NCBI GenBank assembly: GCA_004802705.1
Contig: SGPL01000130.1
Location: 1-59,798 of the forward strand
DNA from: Bondarzewia mesenterica
Lineage: Eukaryota; Basidiomycota; Agaricomycetes; Russulales; Bondarzewiaceae
Direction: 5' to 3'
Length of the DNA: 59,798 bases
The notes below the pieces were generated by a model. It ran no database searches, was not told where the DNA came from, and saw only the letters and a list, made by a program, of their open reading frames with translations. Shown here piece by piece: positions 24,320 to 34,605 of this stretch. The position numbers were made by a program, and so were the translations under genes. The stretch's first letter is position 1. Each line of letters starts with the position of its first letter.

Positions 24320-25728
24320 ATGGATAGAGTGCATGCCTACTTGAACCCAGCCGCTTTCCAGCAATATCTATCCCGCGTGGCGAAGTACCTCGCACTATTC
24401 GTTCTCGTGCTGAATGTTCGGTCATTGCCCTTCGGCTGGCATGGTAAGTACACTAGTTCTGTGGATGGAATTGAAGGCAATTGGTTCTGACTCGCCACAG
24501 TACGAGTGTTTGGTCCTCTCTTCCACCTCCGCTTCCGATATCTGGTGTTCCGCCTTGGACTGTTATTACACCCGCGAAAAGACAAGAAAGCGGCAAAGCA
24601 AAAGTGGCTGGAGAACTTGTCTCCTATTGGGGAGAATCTGTTCGATAAGGCGATTGCATATAAGGCTTGGGCAGGTGCGTGACTGTCGCTCAGGTTGAGA
24701 AGCTCCTAGACCACGTCTGACGATTTCGTGGAATGTGTAGGACTGGATGACTGCGACTATAATTGCCATTTGAGCAACTCTTGCTACCCCAAGGTAGGTC
24801 ACAAATGCCCTGTTGCAACAACATCGCGTGATTAGGTCTTGTCGCAGATGTTGGACGCGGCGAGATTGAAGGCTGCCTTGGTCTATCTCCCCAGTTTTTT
24901 GCGTGCCGGAGGGTGGATCGCGCTGGGTGGTGCGTCGCAATTCCGACTCTTCAAGCAATATGCTGTATACCTAACTCTCTCTGCATAGCCACGCATTTCC
25001 AATTTCTTCGGGAAATCCCCATCTTTTCCACCTACGAGATACGCATGAGCTTCGCTAGCTGGGATAGCAAATGGGTTTGTTGCTCTCCAAAAGATGTCTT
25101 CGGGCAGCGTAATTTACCATTATCTCAATGCCAGATTTTCCTTGTTATCCGCTTCGTGACTTTACCAAAGAAAAGGCAAGGCGGCGAGAAGAAAGCCGAA
25201 GTTGCATACGTTCCTTCCACGTTCGCCGACGGTCCTCCCTTCCCCAACTTGCACACGCCCGCTAGCGGAACGGCCACACCCATACCCTCGAAAGGGCCTA
25301 TCCCAGACGCCGCTGCCGCCATGAAGGCCTTTGCCGCTCGCACGACGGAACCAGACGGCGCGATCCTGAACTGCATCTGCGTCAACGAACTCGTCTTTAA
25401 GCATGGCCGCATCACCGTCCCCCCTGCTCTCGTCTTCGCTGCTGACGGCTTATGCGGTCCCGCGCCACCCGGTGAACCCGCGTATTCTGCGGAGAACCCC
25501 CCGCCGCACTGGGCAAAGGTGCAGGAGATCATTCACAACGGCGGCGTGAACGCGATGACGCATTTGCTCAGGGGTGGCTGGAAGGACGTGCCCGAGGGAG
25601 AGAGGTGGTGGGAGCAGGCGCTTGGAGGCCAAATTGAAGAGCGGAGGGCGGCGAACATGGAGTTGGTGTATGGGGTCAGAAGGGGAATGGAGGGCGCAAG
25701 GGAGATCACGCCCATCATGCCTGTGTAG
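24320..25728 (+). CDS. Membrane-anchored thioesterase-like (THEM6/hotdog) protein
   Basis: The first exon gives MDRVHAYLNPAAFQQYLSRV and a hydrophobic segment (YLALFVLVLNVRSLPFGWH). Then come FGPLFHLRFRYLVFRLG and the hotdog-fold entry LDDCDYNCHLSNSCYPK, where the D-x-N-x-H pattern is typical of the THEM6/4-hydroxybenzoyl-CoA-thioesterase-like family. LPSFLRAGGWIALGATHFQF and EIPIFSTYEIRMSFASWDSKW continue the hotdog sheet. The long last exon has a Pro/Ala-rich insert (residues about 200-240) and ends REITPIMPV. The fold predicts acyl-CoA thioester hydrolysis, but the substrate is unknown. Four or five introns. The reading frame and Pro-rich insert are open and well formed. Confidence 0.85.
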
Positions 25729-26800
25729 ACTGCATGTTTGAAGGATTCATCATGAACTCTGATGCTAATAATTGCCGCCAGTGTCCTTTGCTTTTTTAGA
25801 GTATAGATTTTACTATTAGAATTCGAGTCGGCCGAACTATAGAGCTTCCTTTCAAAACCTGCACCACCCGAATAATCGGGTATTTCTCGCTTTCTTTTTG
25901 TTATGAAATTATTGTGACCCTGAACTCGAAGTTCTTGCATGAGCAGGCTTTCGATTTTCAGCCTATCCGTCCCGTTTCCGTGATCTGAAAACTCAGATAT
26001 CTACCTCGAGCTCAAAAAATCGACTATTTTTCATCAAGTAAGTTCTCGGCCGCCCGGAGAATGACCAGTGGCCACTGCCGGTGTGTCTGACCTTTGGACA
26101 GACAAGGAAGGCCATCCCTAAGTGACGGGTGTCTCCAACGAGATCCTAAATAGGTGCAAGCTTTCAGCGACCTGGAAATCCGTACGTGGCCTTCCCTCAC
26201 GGCCTCAACAATTCGTCGCCGCCATCACGAGAAAATCCATTTAATAGCGGCTGGAGGATTTTGAAATGGGATATCATGATGCGGCCAATGGTACTGTCCG
26301 CCAGGTCCATCTTTACTCTGAACCGTCCGCAGAGGTGATGAGAGTTTGAAGTCAACGGTGATGTCCTCGATGGAAACTTTAGAGACGACATGCAGGTATA
26401 CGATGTGTCTGTTTCCACACGTTTCGAGATGTGAACAAGTTTTTGGATCTGCAGCGGTACTCGACTTGTCCGTCACTGCACCCGCTAGAGACTTGGTCAA
26501 CAGTGGCCTGCTATTGGTCACCAGAGTACTTAGCGTTACGATATGTTTGTAGATCGATCAACAAGACTTACTTTAAGATGCACTTCACACGACTTGGTTA
26601 AGTACGCTACTGACATCATGCAATCCTTACGAATCATGTTAAATGGGGTTAATCTCGGCAAGCCGACTGATCATCTCAGGCTTGAAAGGCTATGCAAACG
26701 AAGAATCGTCCTTAAACTTAGTGGGGTCATCTTATCCTGCTCCCCTCGTCCCAGCCTTCCTTTTTCCCTTTCCCTTTCTCAAATTTGACGAGGAAACCTG
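25729..26800. other. Intergenic, no gene recognised
   Basis: About 1.07 kb. Only short overlapping frames. The pyrimidine-rich run just before 26801 (tcctttttccctttccc) looks like the core promoter of the next gene. Confidence 0.4.
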
Positions 26801-28553
26801 ATGGAAAGATGGAGGAAGTTGCTCAAGACAATTCAATCCAGTCGCCGTGGCTCTCCTGAAGACTATGAACTCCTTGTACCGGACAGCGAGGTCGGTCTAC
26901 ATCTCCACCGAAAACCTCGCCGAGCGTGCTTGTCTACCTGCTGGCAGTTGCGTGTCTTAACATTCCGAAGATTGCTCTTGGCGTTCAGCTTGATTCCCGT
27001 TTTTGCCGTGATGGCTCTGTTATGGTCTGGGATCCCACCCAATTATGACGACATACGACAATTCGAACGTCAATTGCCCCAGCATAATCTATCACTGCCT
27101 GCGCCGGAGGGCAAGAGCGGGGCGTACTTGCGTTTTCCCGATCATCTATGGGGTCATGGGTTGAACAATGTTCTACAAGAAATGTAAGTGACGCTTTGTT
27201 CTGCGTGCTTAGTGCAATTTCATGGAGGAACTATCATCTGTCACTGGGGACAAATGGGACAGTTCAATCACTCCCTGCGGCGATGTTCTGTTCAAATTAG
27301 CAAAGTGTGGACATCCTCTGTCTTTGGTCGAGCTTCTAACCCTCGTACGCTAGTTTTCTACAGTCACTGATTCTTTGTGTGTAATCCCTAGAATTCTGAT
27401 GTCACACTTGGCGCACCTAGTCAACCGTTCTTATGTCTTCGAAGACTACACCTGGTCACACTTGCCATTACCCTACACTATCTACGACTTCGCCTTACGG
27501 CCCACAAAAATCCCACTCAATGCGTTCATCTCCGGTCCCAGTGCAGGAGGACCCATGCCTGTTCCGCGTGCTGTCAACGTGGAATACTGGAATAGAGTCT
27601 GTCATCGGGAGAACACGGCCATTATTAGCTCTCAGTATGTGCCCATCGACGCTGATGGTAGCGAGTTGATTGGGTGGTGGGTCGACCAACTGAGCGTGGT
27701 GCAGGCCAACTGCGTCCAGATTGACTCTGCAAAGAAGCCAGTCTTCGACAAATAGTGAGCAAGCCGCAGTTCCCGCTCTATCCGCGCTTGCAGCTGACTT
27801 GACAAACGATAGCCTCTTCGGCTCAAAGCGGCTGCTCTCGCTCTGGCCTTCACTCTCTGCCTCGCCTGTCCTTGCTAATTACACCTGGTCCCCACTCGTG
27901 CATTCCGCAGTATCCCGCAATTTCGCCCTCCTTCAACTCTCCGTCGCGGACCTCGCAGATGCGCAGCAGACGACTGCGGAGCCATCGCTTTCAGGGCTCG
28001 TGGCTGTGCATATCCGACGCGGGGACTACAAGCGTCACTGCCCCCGCCTCGCCACTTGGGGCGCGTTGTACATGGGCTTCAACGAGTTTGCGGAGCTCCC
28101 TGATAGGTTTGATCCACAACCATACACGGATGCAGGCGAGCGGCTCGAGTATTATCTGCGTCATTGTTTGCCTGAGGTCGAGCAGATTGTTGAAAGGCTG
28201 CATACGTTACGAGACGAGCATCCAGACCTAAAGCGTGTGTATGTGCTGAACAATGCCTGGGGATGGTGGTTAGACGGGCTGGAGAGCGCGCTGAAGAAGG
28301 ATGGGTGGGAAGATGTTGTGGGTAGTGCAGGCCTCACGCTGGACGCGGAGCAAAAGTACGTTGCAATGGCGGTGGATATGGCCATTGCGGAGAAGGCGGA
28401 AGTGTTTGTTGGAAACGGGGTGCGTATATCCTCGGTTTCTTTCTTCGCGAGTCGATGTAACTGAAGCTTGTTTAGTTCTCGAGTTTGACGTCGAATATCG
28501 TGATGTTGCGACTGGCAAAAGGGATGGACCCAAGGAGCAATCGCTTTCTGTGA
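26801..28553 (+). CDS. Type II membrane protein of GDP-fucose O-fucosyltransferase-like family
   Basis: An N-terminal basic cytosolic tail is followed by one membrane helix (about residues 58-78, LLLAFSLIPVFAVMALLW) and a luminal domain, the layout of a Golgi or ER glycosyltransferase. Luminal landmarks are YLRFPDHLWGHGLNNVLQEM, RSYVFEDYTWSHLPLPYT, and the strongly conserved GLVAVHIRRGDYKRHC (the HxRRGD motif of the O-fucosyltransferase/GT65-68 fold, binding GDP-sugar). VYVLNNAWGWWLDGL and the C-terminal AEVFVGNG joined across an intron to FSSLTSNIVMLRLAKGMDPR complete it. It ends SNRFL at 28553. Four introns are likely. The acceptor substrate is not deducible; mushroom genomes carry many such paralogues. 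Confidence 0.85.
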
Positions 28554-29055
28554 AGTTCGGTGCACATTGATAGATGTTGCACGTTCCCTCATATTCATTG
28601 TTGGGTTCCCGGACTTTTTCCCTATCTCATATACCGTCTGATCTTTCACAGCCTGCATTCTTGGTTTCATGGATAGCAATACTGTAGCTGCATACAGTAA
28701 CAATCTAATAACGCTTTGGTCGTAGATGATATTACACCGTGAGATATCCATCAAGCATATGTACCATACACCTCGAGGAGGATCATTTCGACCGCCGCAA
28801 GTGATACTTCACTGAAGTCCAAGACGACTTGGATGTCGCAACTACTTAGAATATGCTTAGAATGCCTAGCACGCTGCCGTCTATCCTGGACCCGACAAAT
28901 AAATATTGTGACTACGTAGTATACAGAAACACGATGAGCAATGACAGACCAGAAATATCTCCAATTGCAAACTGATACACAGAGTCCTTCCACAGTGCTA
29001 ATTCCCGACATTCACCGGTAAAATACAGGACACAATCGTCCTAAAGATCACGACC
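28554..29055. other. Convergent 3' intergenic region
   Basis: 502 bp between the convergent fucosyltransferase-like and OXR1 genes. No gene recognised. Confidence 0.45.
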
Positions 29056-30775
29056 TCACGCCGGCCCGACACCCCAAACCTCCAATCCAACGCACTCAAA
29101 AGTCACCGTCCTGCCCTTGCGTGGGCCCGGCGAGCACAGCGGATCGTTCTCAAACGTTGGACAGCGCGCGGAAGAGCCATCGAAGAGGGTATCGTCTAGG
29201 TAAAGGCCGTAATGACCGTCACTTCAGAGAAGTCGAACACAGTTTAGCTCTCATCCAGAACTGCTGTTCAGTGGATATTATTGACAGATACTCACCCGCC
29301 ACCAAAGGAAAGGTACTTCGGCTCGCAGAGTGCGACGTAGTCGTTCTTTCCAGTCCACTTGTACACTTTCAGCTTGTCCGACGATTTCCATAGAAAACTA
29401 CAGCCGACACATTCGTCAGATGGTCAGCACACGGTTCAAAGGGGATAGAACTACTCACGACTCCCCGCTGCCGTAGTAAGATCCTTTTGAGGGGTGCACG
29501 CCCTCGCTCATCCATGCACCGAAAACGGAGTCGCCCGAATCACGAACGACGACGAGTGCACCGCCCAGATGATTCTCGCACCGCATGTACAGCGTTTGCA
29601 GTGATATTCCGTGCTGGTCCAGACTATAGAGCAGTGTCCACGATCTGGGTAGACGCGCGAGGGCAGGCAGGTACGGACGGATCTTCAGGATGTTCAGTTA
29701 CAAAAATGATAAGTTGAAAATTAAAAGGGGAAGAGCGCACTTGATCAGCAAGCTCAGATGAGAGAACGGGGTTTGTGGACTCCCGCCTTCCCACGAGCTT
29801 CACACTCTTCTTCTCCACCGTCACCTCATCGAATTCGAACCCCTTGTCCCACATATGGTCGCCTGCAAACCCTGGTGCACCGCTCGGCGGCACATACGGG
29901 TGCGCAGCAAACGGCGAACCGTGCGTGATTCCAGGGCCTGCTCTGCCGATGCCCGGGGGGAGAGTCGGGTGACGCATGAAGACGGGCGGTGGGGACGGTG
30001 ACGCAGATGTATGTCCCACGGTGGAGCGGGAAGGAAGGAGATTGGACATGAGACGGGAGGAGAAGGCAGATGTGGAGAATGTGGATTGGGACTGAGTGCG
30101 AGAGATGACGGGGGGAGTTGGGCGGATGGGGAAGGTGGGAAGGGTGGGCGATCGAAGGAGCGGGGAGCGTTGAGGAGAGACTGGGATTGAGGATGTGTTG
30201 ATTTCAGCGGGAGGTAGATTCTTGGCTGGTTCGTCGTGAGTGGATGGTGGGAGAGAGTCTGGAGGTGACGTAGATTCCGAGGAAGGGCTTTTTGGTCGCG
30301 GTGTTGTTGCGCGCATGGGTGTTTCTCCGCCAGAGGACGAAACGCCGCCGTTGAGGAAGTAGAGAGGATCGTCCTGATGTTCGAGCAATTCAGCCAAATA
30401 CCCCTGCTTATTCTTTTCCGTCGCTATCCGCGCGTCCTCCGTGAACTTATCGAAAAAGTCGGATGAGAGTGGTGTGAGGGGCTGTGCGGTGCCAGAAGAT
30501 GCTGCTGACGGCTGAAGAGGATGCTCAGCTGCAGGAACAGAGACGAAGGAGCCAAAGTCGCAGCTCGTTGAACTGAAAGTGCGCGCGTGTGAACGTCGTG
30601 GTACGGGTGCTTGGCGTTCGTCTGGCACTGGGTTCAGGGTAGGAGAAGCATGTGGTGTCGCGGGTGAGAAGAGAGTAGAAAATATGTCATACTTGTCGTT
30701 GGCTGTGGTTTCCACGGTACTATCTGGGAGAGGAACAAGAGGCGGGATTGATCTCAATGATGCAGGCATGATCAT
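29056..30775 (-). CDS. OXR1: Oxidation resistance protein 1 (TLDc domain)
   Basis: From the complement start at 30775, a long Ser/Pro-rich disordered region (about 300 residues, many SP/TP sites) leads into the TLDc domain. It begins LSSELADQIRPYLPALARLP then RSWTLLYSLDQHGISLQTLY and RCENHLGGALVVVRDSGDSV, followed by FGAWMSEGVHPSKGSYYGSG. Next come FLWKSS and VYKWTGKNDYVALCEPKYLS. The typical end GGGDGHYGLYLDDTLFDGSS is followed by CPTFENDPLCSP and FECVGLEVWGV. TLDc proteins protect against oxidative damage and modulate the V-ATPase. Three introns, all in the TLDc part. The disordered N-terminal insert is long for a yeast homologue but usual in basidiomycetes. Confidence 0.92.
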
Positions 30776-31390
30776 AAGGATTCGTCGCGAAGTGACGCAG
30801 GGCGCAAGTTGTTGTCACTCTTGCGCTATTAGATGTACAGACTCCTGAAAGAATGGGGATCAGTGAGTAACACCTAGAGGCTTGTTTCCAAGTCGCAAGA
30901 CCAACCGATACACTTGAACAAAGCAATAGTGGGAAAACGATACAACTTCACAGGCTGGCCGCTTGATCATCAACGGCCCTAGCTCGGTCCTGGCCTTCGT
31001 TCCGCGTGGACCAAGTACAGACTGTATAGTATCACAATTAGATCCTGCAATGCAGTGCATCCGGAGACAATTGTGCAGAACAAATGAGTACCAACTTTTC
31101 TGGCGACTTTGAGAGAGAAACGATGAACGTTGAACGTTAAACCCGTGTTACTTCAATCATAACATCAGCCTATTTACAACATCGCCCAAATGGGTCGTAT
31201 TTGTCAGCATATTCGTACCGAACGATCGATGAAAGGCTTTTCTCCATGTTGAGCATTGAGCAAGAAACAAAATCATGAATTACCTTGCTTGCAAGGTTTA
31301 TTGCCCCCTCATAATTGTGCCAGGCACCGAGCAACCTGGTACATATGTGCAAACAAAAAAAACCCTTTCGGACTTTCAAAAAAGATGTAA
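30776..31390. other. Intergenic 5' region of OXR1, no other gene
   Basis: Probably holds the OXR1 promoter and 5' UTR. Weak frames only. Confidence 0.4.
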
Positions 31391-31500
31391 CTGCACCTAG
31401 TGTCTTGTCAACGGTCGGAGGCATGCACAGCGTTGCCGACTGGACAAAAGCCACCCAATATTACTGTCGAGGCTACAACGAGACAACGCCCCGCTAGAGT
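31391..31500. repeat. Diverged direct repeat, copy A
   Basis: The unit reads ctgcacc...gtcttgtc, then a-cggtcgga, gcacagcgttgccgact, gccaccca, ctgtcgaggc and ends near acgagacaacgcc. Copies B and C share these blocks in the same order and orientation. Confidence 0.6.
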
Positions 31501-31681
31501 GAGGCCGACGGCTGGCATGGGCGTACTCCGGGCCACTTGTTTCCCGTGCCTCCTTTCTGCATCCACGCGCTCCTGCCATTCGCTACCCTTTCCGCGAGCC
31601 AATACCTTGCTTGCAATGACCACGGACTACAGAGGTACTTAGAGTACTTATTCTTAGATTTGTGTGTGATAAATTTACGAT

Positions 31682-31723
31682 GCACTGTGCGTTCCCATAT
31701 TCTGAAATGGGAGCGCATAGTGC
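31682..31723. repeat. 17-bp inverted repeat with 8-nt loop
   Basis: Left arm gcactgtgcgttcccat (31682-31698), right arm atgggagcgcatagtgc (31707-31723). All 17 positions pair in RNA, two as G-U. It lies between repeat copies A and B. Confidence 0.75.
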
Positions 31724-31782
31724 GTCATTGAAACCTCCCAGTGCCCCTGCCCTTGCACGTACAAATGGCACCCGCCATGCCA

Positions 31783-31849
31783 GCACCAGCTGTCGGCGGG
31801 ATGAAGAGCAATTCTAACTGTAACGCTGCGCCAGGCCGACAGCTGGTGC
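31783..31849. repeat. Perfect 15-bp inverted repeat
   Basis: Left arm gcaccagctgtcggc (31783-31797) and right arm gccgacagctggtgc (31835-31849) are exact reverse complements separated by 37 nt, directly left of repeat copy B. They could be terminal or sub-terminal repeats of a small mobile element. Confidence 0.75.
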
Positions 31850-31851
31850 GA

Positions 31852-31955
31852 CTGCACCGGGGGTCTTGTCGACAGTCGGATGCACGCACAGTGATGCCGA
31901 CTTGACGGGAGCCACCTATGTTTGGCACTGTCGAGGCGACGATGAGGTGAATGCC
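31852..31955. repeat. Diverged direct repeat, copy B
   Basis: Starts 461 bp after copy A: ctgcaccg, gtcttgtcgacagtcgga, gcacagtgatgccgact, gccacct, cactgtcgaggc, gacgatgag. Confidence 0.6.
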
Positions 31956-32227
31956 ACGCCAGTGCCAGGTCATCGGCTGGCAGGCAGATCACCATCATGA
32001 ATGGCGTTTGCGCCTCGTTCTCTCGTTGGTGCGCTATTTCTTGACAAATGATGAATTATATTTGAATACTAAGCTCACGAAATGGATCTCCCCAATGCCA
32101 CTCTCATTTCCTCATAGTGTGGACACCCTTCTTTGCCTTGATTCTTCCCTTTTCCTCCACCATGCTAGAATACTGACTAGACCAAGCGACAACGAAATAG
32201 GAAGTCCTTTGATTCTCATCATATGGG

Positions 32228-32278
32228 TCGAAGGCACGCATAGCGTTGCCAACTAGGTGACGATGAGACAACACCGTG
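32228..32278. repeat. Diverged direct repeat, shortened copy C
   Basis: Reads tcgaaggcacgcatagcgtt, gccaact, then gacgatgagacaacaccg, matching parts of copies A and B but lacking the middle block. Confidence 0.45.
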
Positions 32279-32799
32279 CTCGAGTCAGGAGATCATCGAT
32301 CATCACTGGCATGACGCAAGTCGCGATATTCCATCCTGCTTTTACCTCTATCAGACCTCGAATCCTTGGCTCACCTTGACCTCTGTGGTAGTAGCGGCAT
32401 CGGGACGTCGCACATCGCCTCTCGCAGAGTCTCCATTGCGGTACACTATTATTCCTCTCAAGCCAAAGCAGACTCACTCGTCTTGGATCTCCTCACTCCT
32501 AACCATCCATCAAAGCCACCGCATTCCACGCTGATTTAGGTAATTATGCGGCTGTATGCAATTTGCACAAGCAGATGGTCGCACCGGCGTTCCAACCGAC
32601 ATTCTCATACCAGCGCAAGCTGCATCCGATGACGATGACAGGTTCAGGAATGACTTTGATGGTTCCCTCACACCCCATATCTTCAGGACTCACCGTTCGA
32701 TTTCCTGATCTAGAGGTACCAAAAACCGATATAGTCAGTAACATCTATCATTCGTTCCTTTCGGGCGGAACAAAGAAAAATAGGATTGACACTGACCAT

Positions 32800-33505
32800 G
32801 AGCGGATGCGCAGTGTGATCGAGAATGGGTTCGCGGTAAAGGACGAGCATAACATGCTCGTCGAACAGGCGCTGCATGACGCGGACCGCATGGAATATTT
32901 CCAAGGTATGACAGCCACGCTGCTCGCCACTGCTGTCGAGGACGGAGTCGATATTAAGGCTTATTTCCCCTGGAGTGGGTGTCTGACTCTTCCTGTGTCC
33001 TGTAACACTGACCGAATAATTGAACATGGGTTACATCCCTCTGCAGGCTTGTTGGATAACTTCGAATGGTAAGCATTCATTTCTTTTTGAGAAATTGTTT
33101 CTCCCTCCATTCTCGATAGGTGGATGTAATGATTATATTTTGTCTGGTCCATCTACAGGGCGGATGGGTATGTGACGTGATTTGGAGTCACGTACGTCGA
33201 TTACGAGATGCAGAGATGGTACCCCAAAGATTCGGCGAAGTTCCTCACCAAGGTACGAATTCTCCCTTTTCCTCCCCCCTCCTTTCTTGCGCTTTCGTCC
33301 TTCCAAGCAAAAGCAAAAGCCGACGACTGACGATTCGTTCGTTCGCACGCAGTTTTTCCGGGAGACCATCGAAGCGGACGAGCCGTCGCACAGGCGGCAG
33401 CGGCGGCCCATGAATCAAGTGTTGAACAGAATCGCAGGCGGTGCCGGTGCCGGTGCCGTGAACAATCTCGCTGGTGCAGCGCTCATCGGCAGTATTCGGG
33501 CTTGA
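32800..33505 (+). pseudogene. 5'-truncated GH1 beta-glucosidase remnant
   Basis: The C-terminal third of a family 1 beta-glucosidase. It contains VIENGFAVKDEHNMLVEQAL (with the ENG nucleophile Glu), HDADRMEYFQGMTATLLATA, EDGVDIKAYFPWS, then across introns LLDNFEWADGYVT, a TGA stop at 33178-33180 where the family has Arg, and FGVTYVDYE followed by RWYPKDSAKFLTKFF. The in-frame TGA equals a C-to-T change of CGA. The first two thirds of the enzyme, including the acid/base NEP motif, are not found upstream, where the frame has no GH1 character. The original start is gone, so I call it a pseudogene. It sits just right of the repeat-rich stretch, which may mark the break. Confidence 0.8.
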
Positions 33506-34605
33506 ATGCGATGTGTTGACAACCCATCCTTCCTTCTTTCGCACGGACCCGGATTCCGTTATCTTTTCTTCGTGCGCCTTTCCGATGTTGTATTTTTGTC
33601 CCCAGTCTGCAGCTGCCGTGCTCCTAGTTGCTATCTCATGTTCCGTGGTGCTCGTCAAGTGGCGTGGATTGGATCGAGCGGAAGGGGCAGTCCACCCGGA
33701 TCGTAACCCGCATTCGCTCGCCTCTCAAGCGCCTGAGTGCATTTCGAGTTCTTGTCCATCTAAGCCACCCCTTTCATCTATCAATTCCTCCTCCTCCACT
33801 ATCCCCACGCACATCATCGCCTTGTTCGTTCCATCTGACTGGCATTCGGGATGAACCTGGTTCATCCATATCAATAACGACTGGGTGGCCACGGGGGGGG
33901 GGGGGTCGCGTTGCTTTTAACAAGCTATTTCATACTGTACAAATATAATACAAAATGTAAAAATGTAGAAAATGTCTCGAGGGATTTCGCAAGCAAGGTT
34001 GCTGCCGACGCAGTCGGCGCTCCCTAGTCCCATATCCTACCTTAAAAAGGAGAGTCAATGTAAGTTACGAGAATCCGTCTCTCCACAGGCTCTCATGGTT
34101 ACGATATGTGTCGGCCTCCGAAAAATGTACTGATTGTGGCAAAGATTGTGTCGGGAGATGTAACTTCAGCAGCACCCGGCTCTCAGCGCTTCATTTGACT
34201 TCTCTCTTTCACTCTTCTTCCAGCTGCTCTTCTGATGAAAAATGCTGATTCTGCTCTCTCATCAGCGCCTTCCAGCTACATCCCGCAGATGAATGTGTCA
34301 CGCGCCCTCAGACATCTCCCATTTCCGCTGTCCTATGAGATCAGACAGTCGCGGACCCAATCACGTCCGGAATGTGCGCGGCTGTGAAGGAGTAAACCCA
34401 AAAGTAGGAGAGCCTCTCCGTGTCATTCCCGGACAGCCAAATCAGACGTCTCGAGCCCTCATCTATGAACTTTGATAACATCATCTCTTCTTTGGTCATA
34501 ACCGAAGATCCTTTGTCCTACTCATCGACCTTCCTGGCGCTTCTGATTGATTATAAAACCTGAACCCAGACTGATCACCTCTTCTATCGTCTTCTCCCAT
34601 CTGCC
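33506..34605. other. Intergenic with a 13-G homopolymer
   Basis: 1.1 kb between the GH1 remnant and the A-T-R gene. A run of 13 G lies at 33893-33905. No gene recognised; the 3' end should hold the A-T-R promoter. Confidence 0.45.

Noticed and set aside
33893..33905. Run of 13 G
   Set aside because: A homopolymer in intergenic DNA; the length may be a sequencing artefact.
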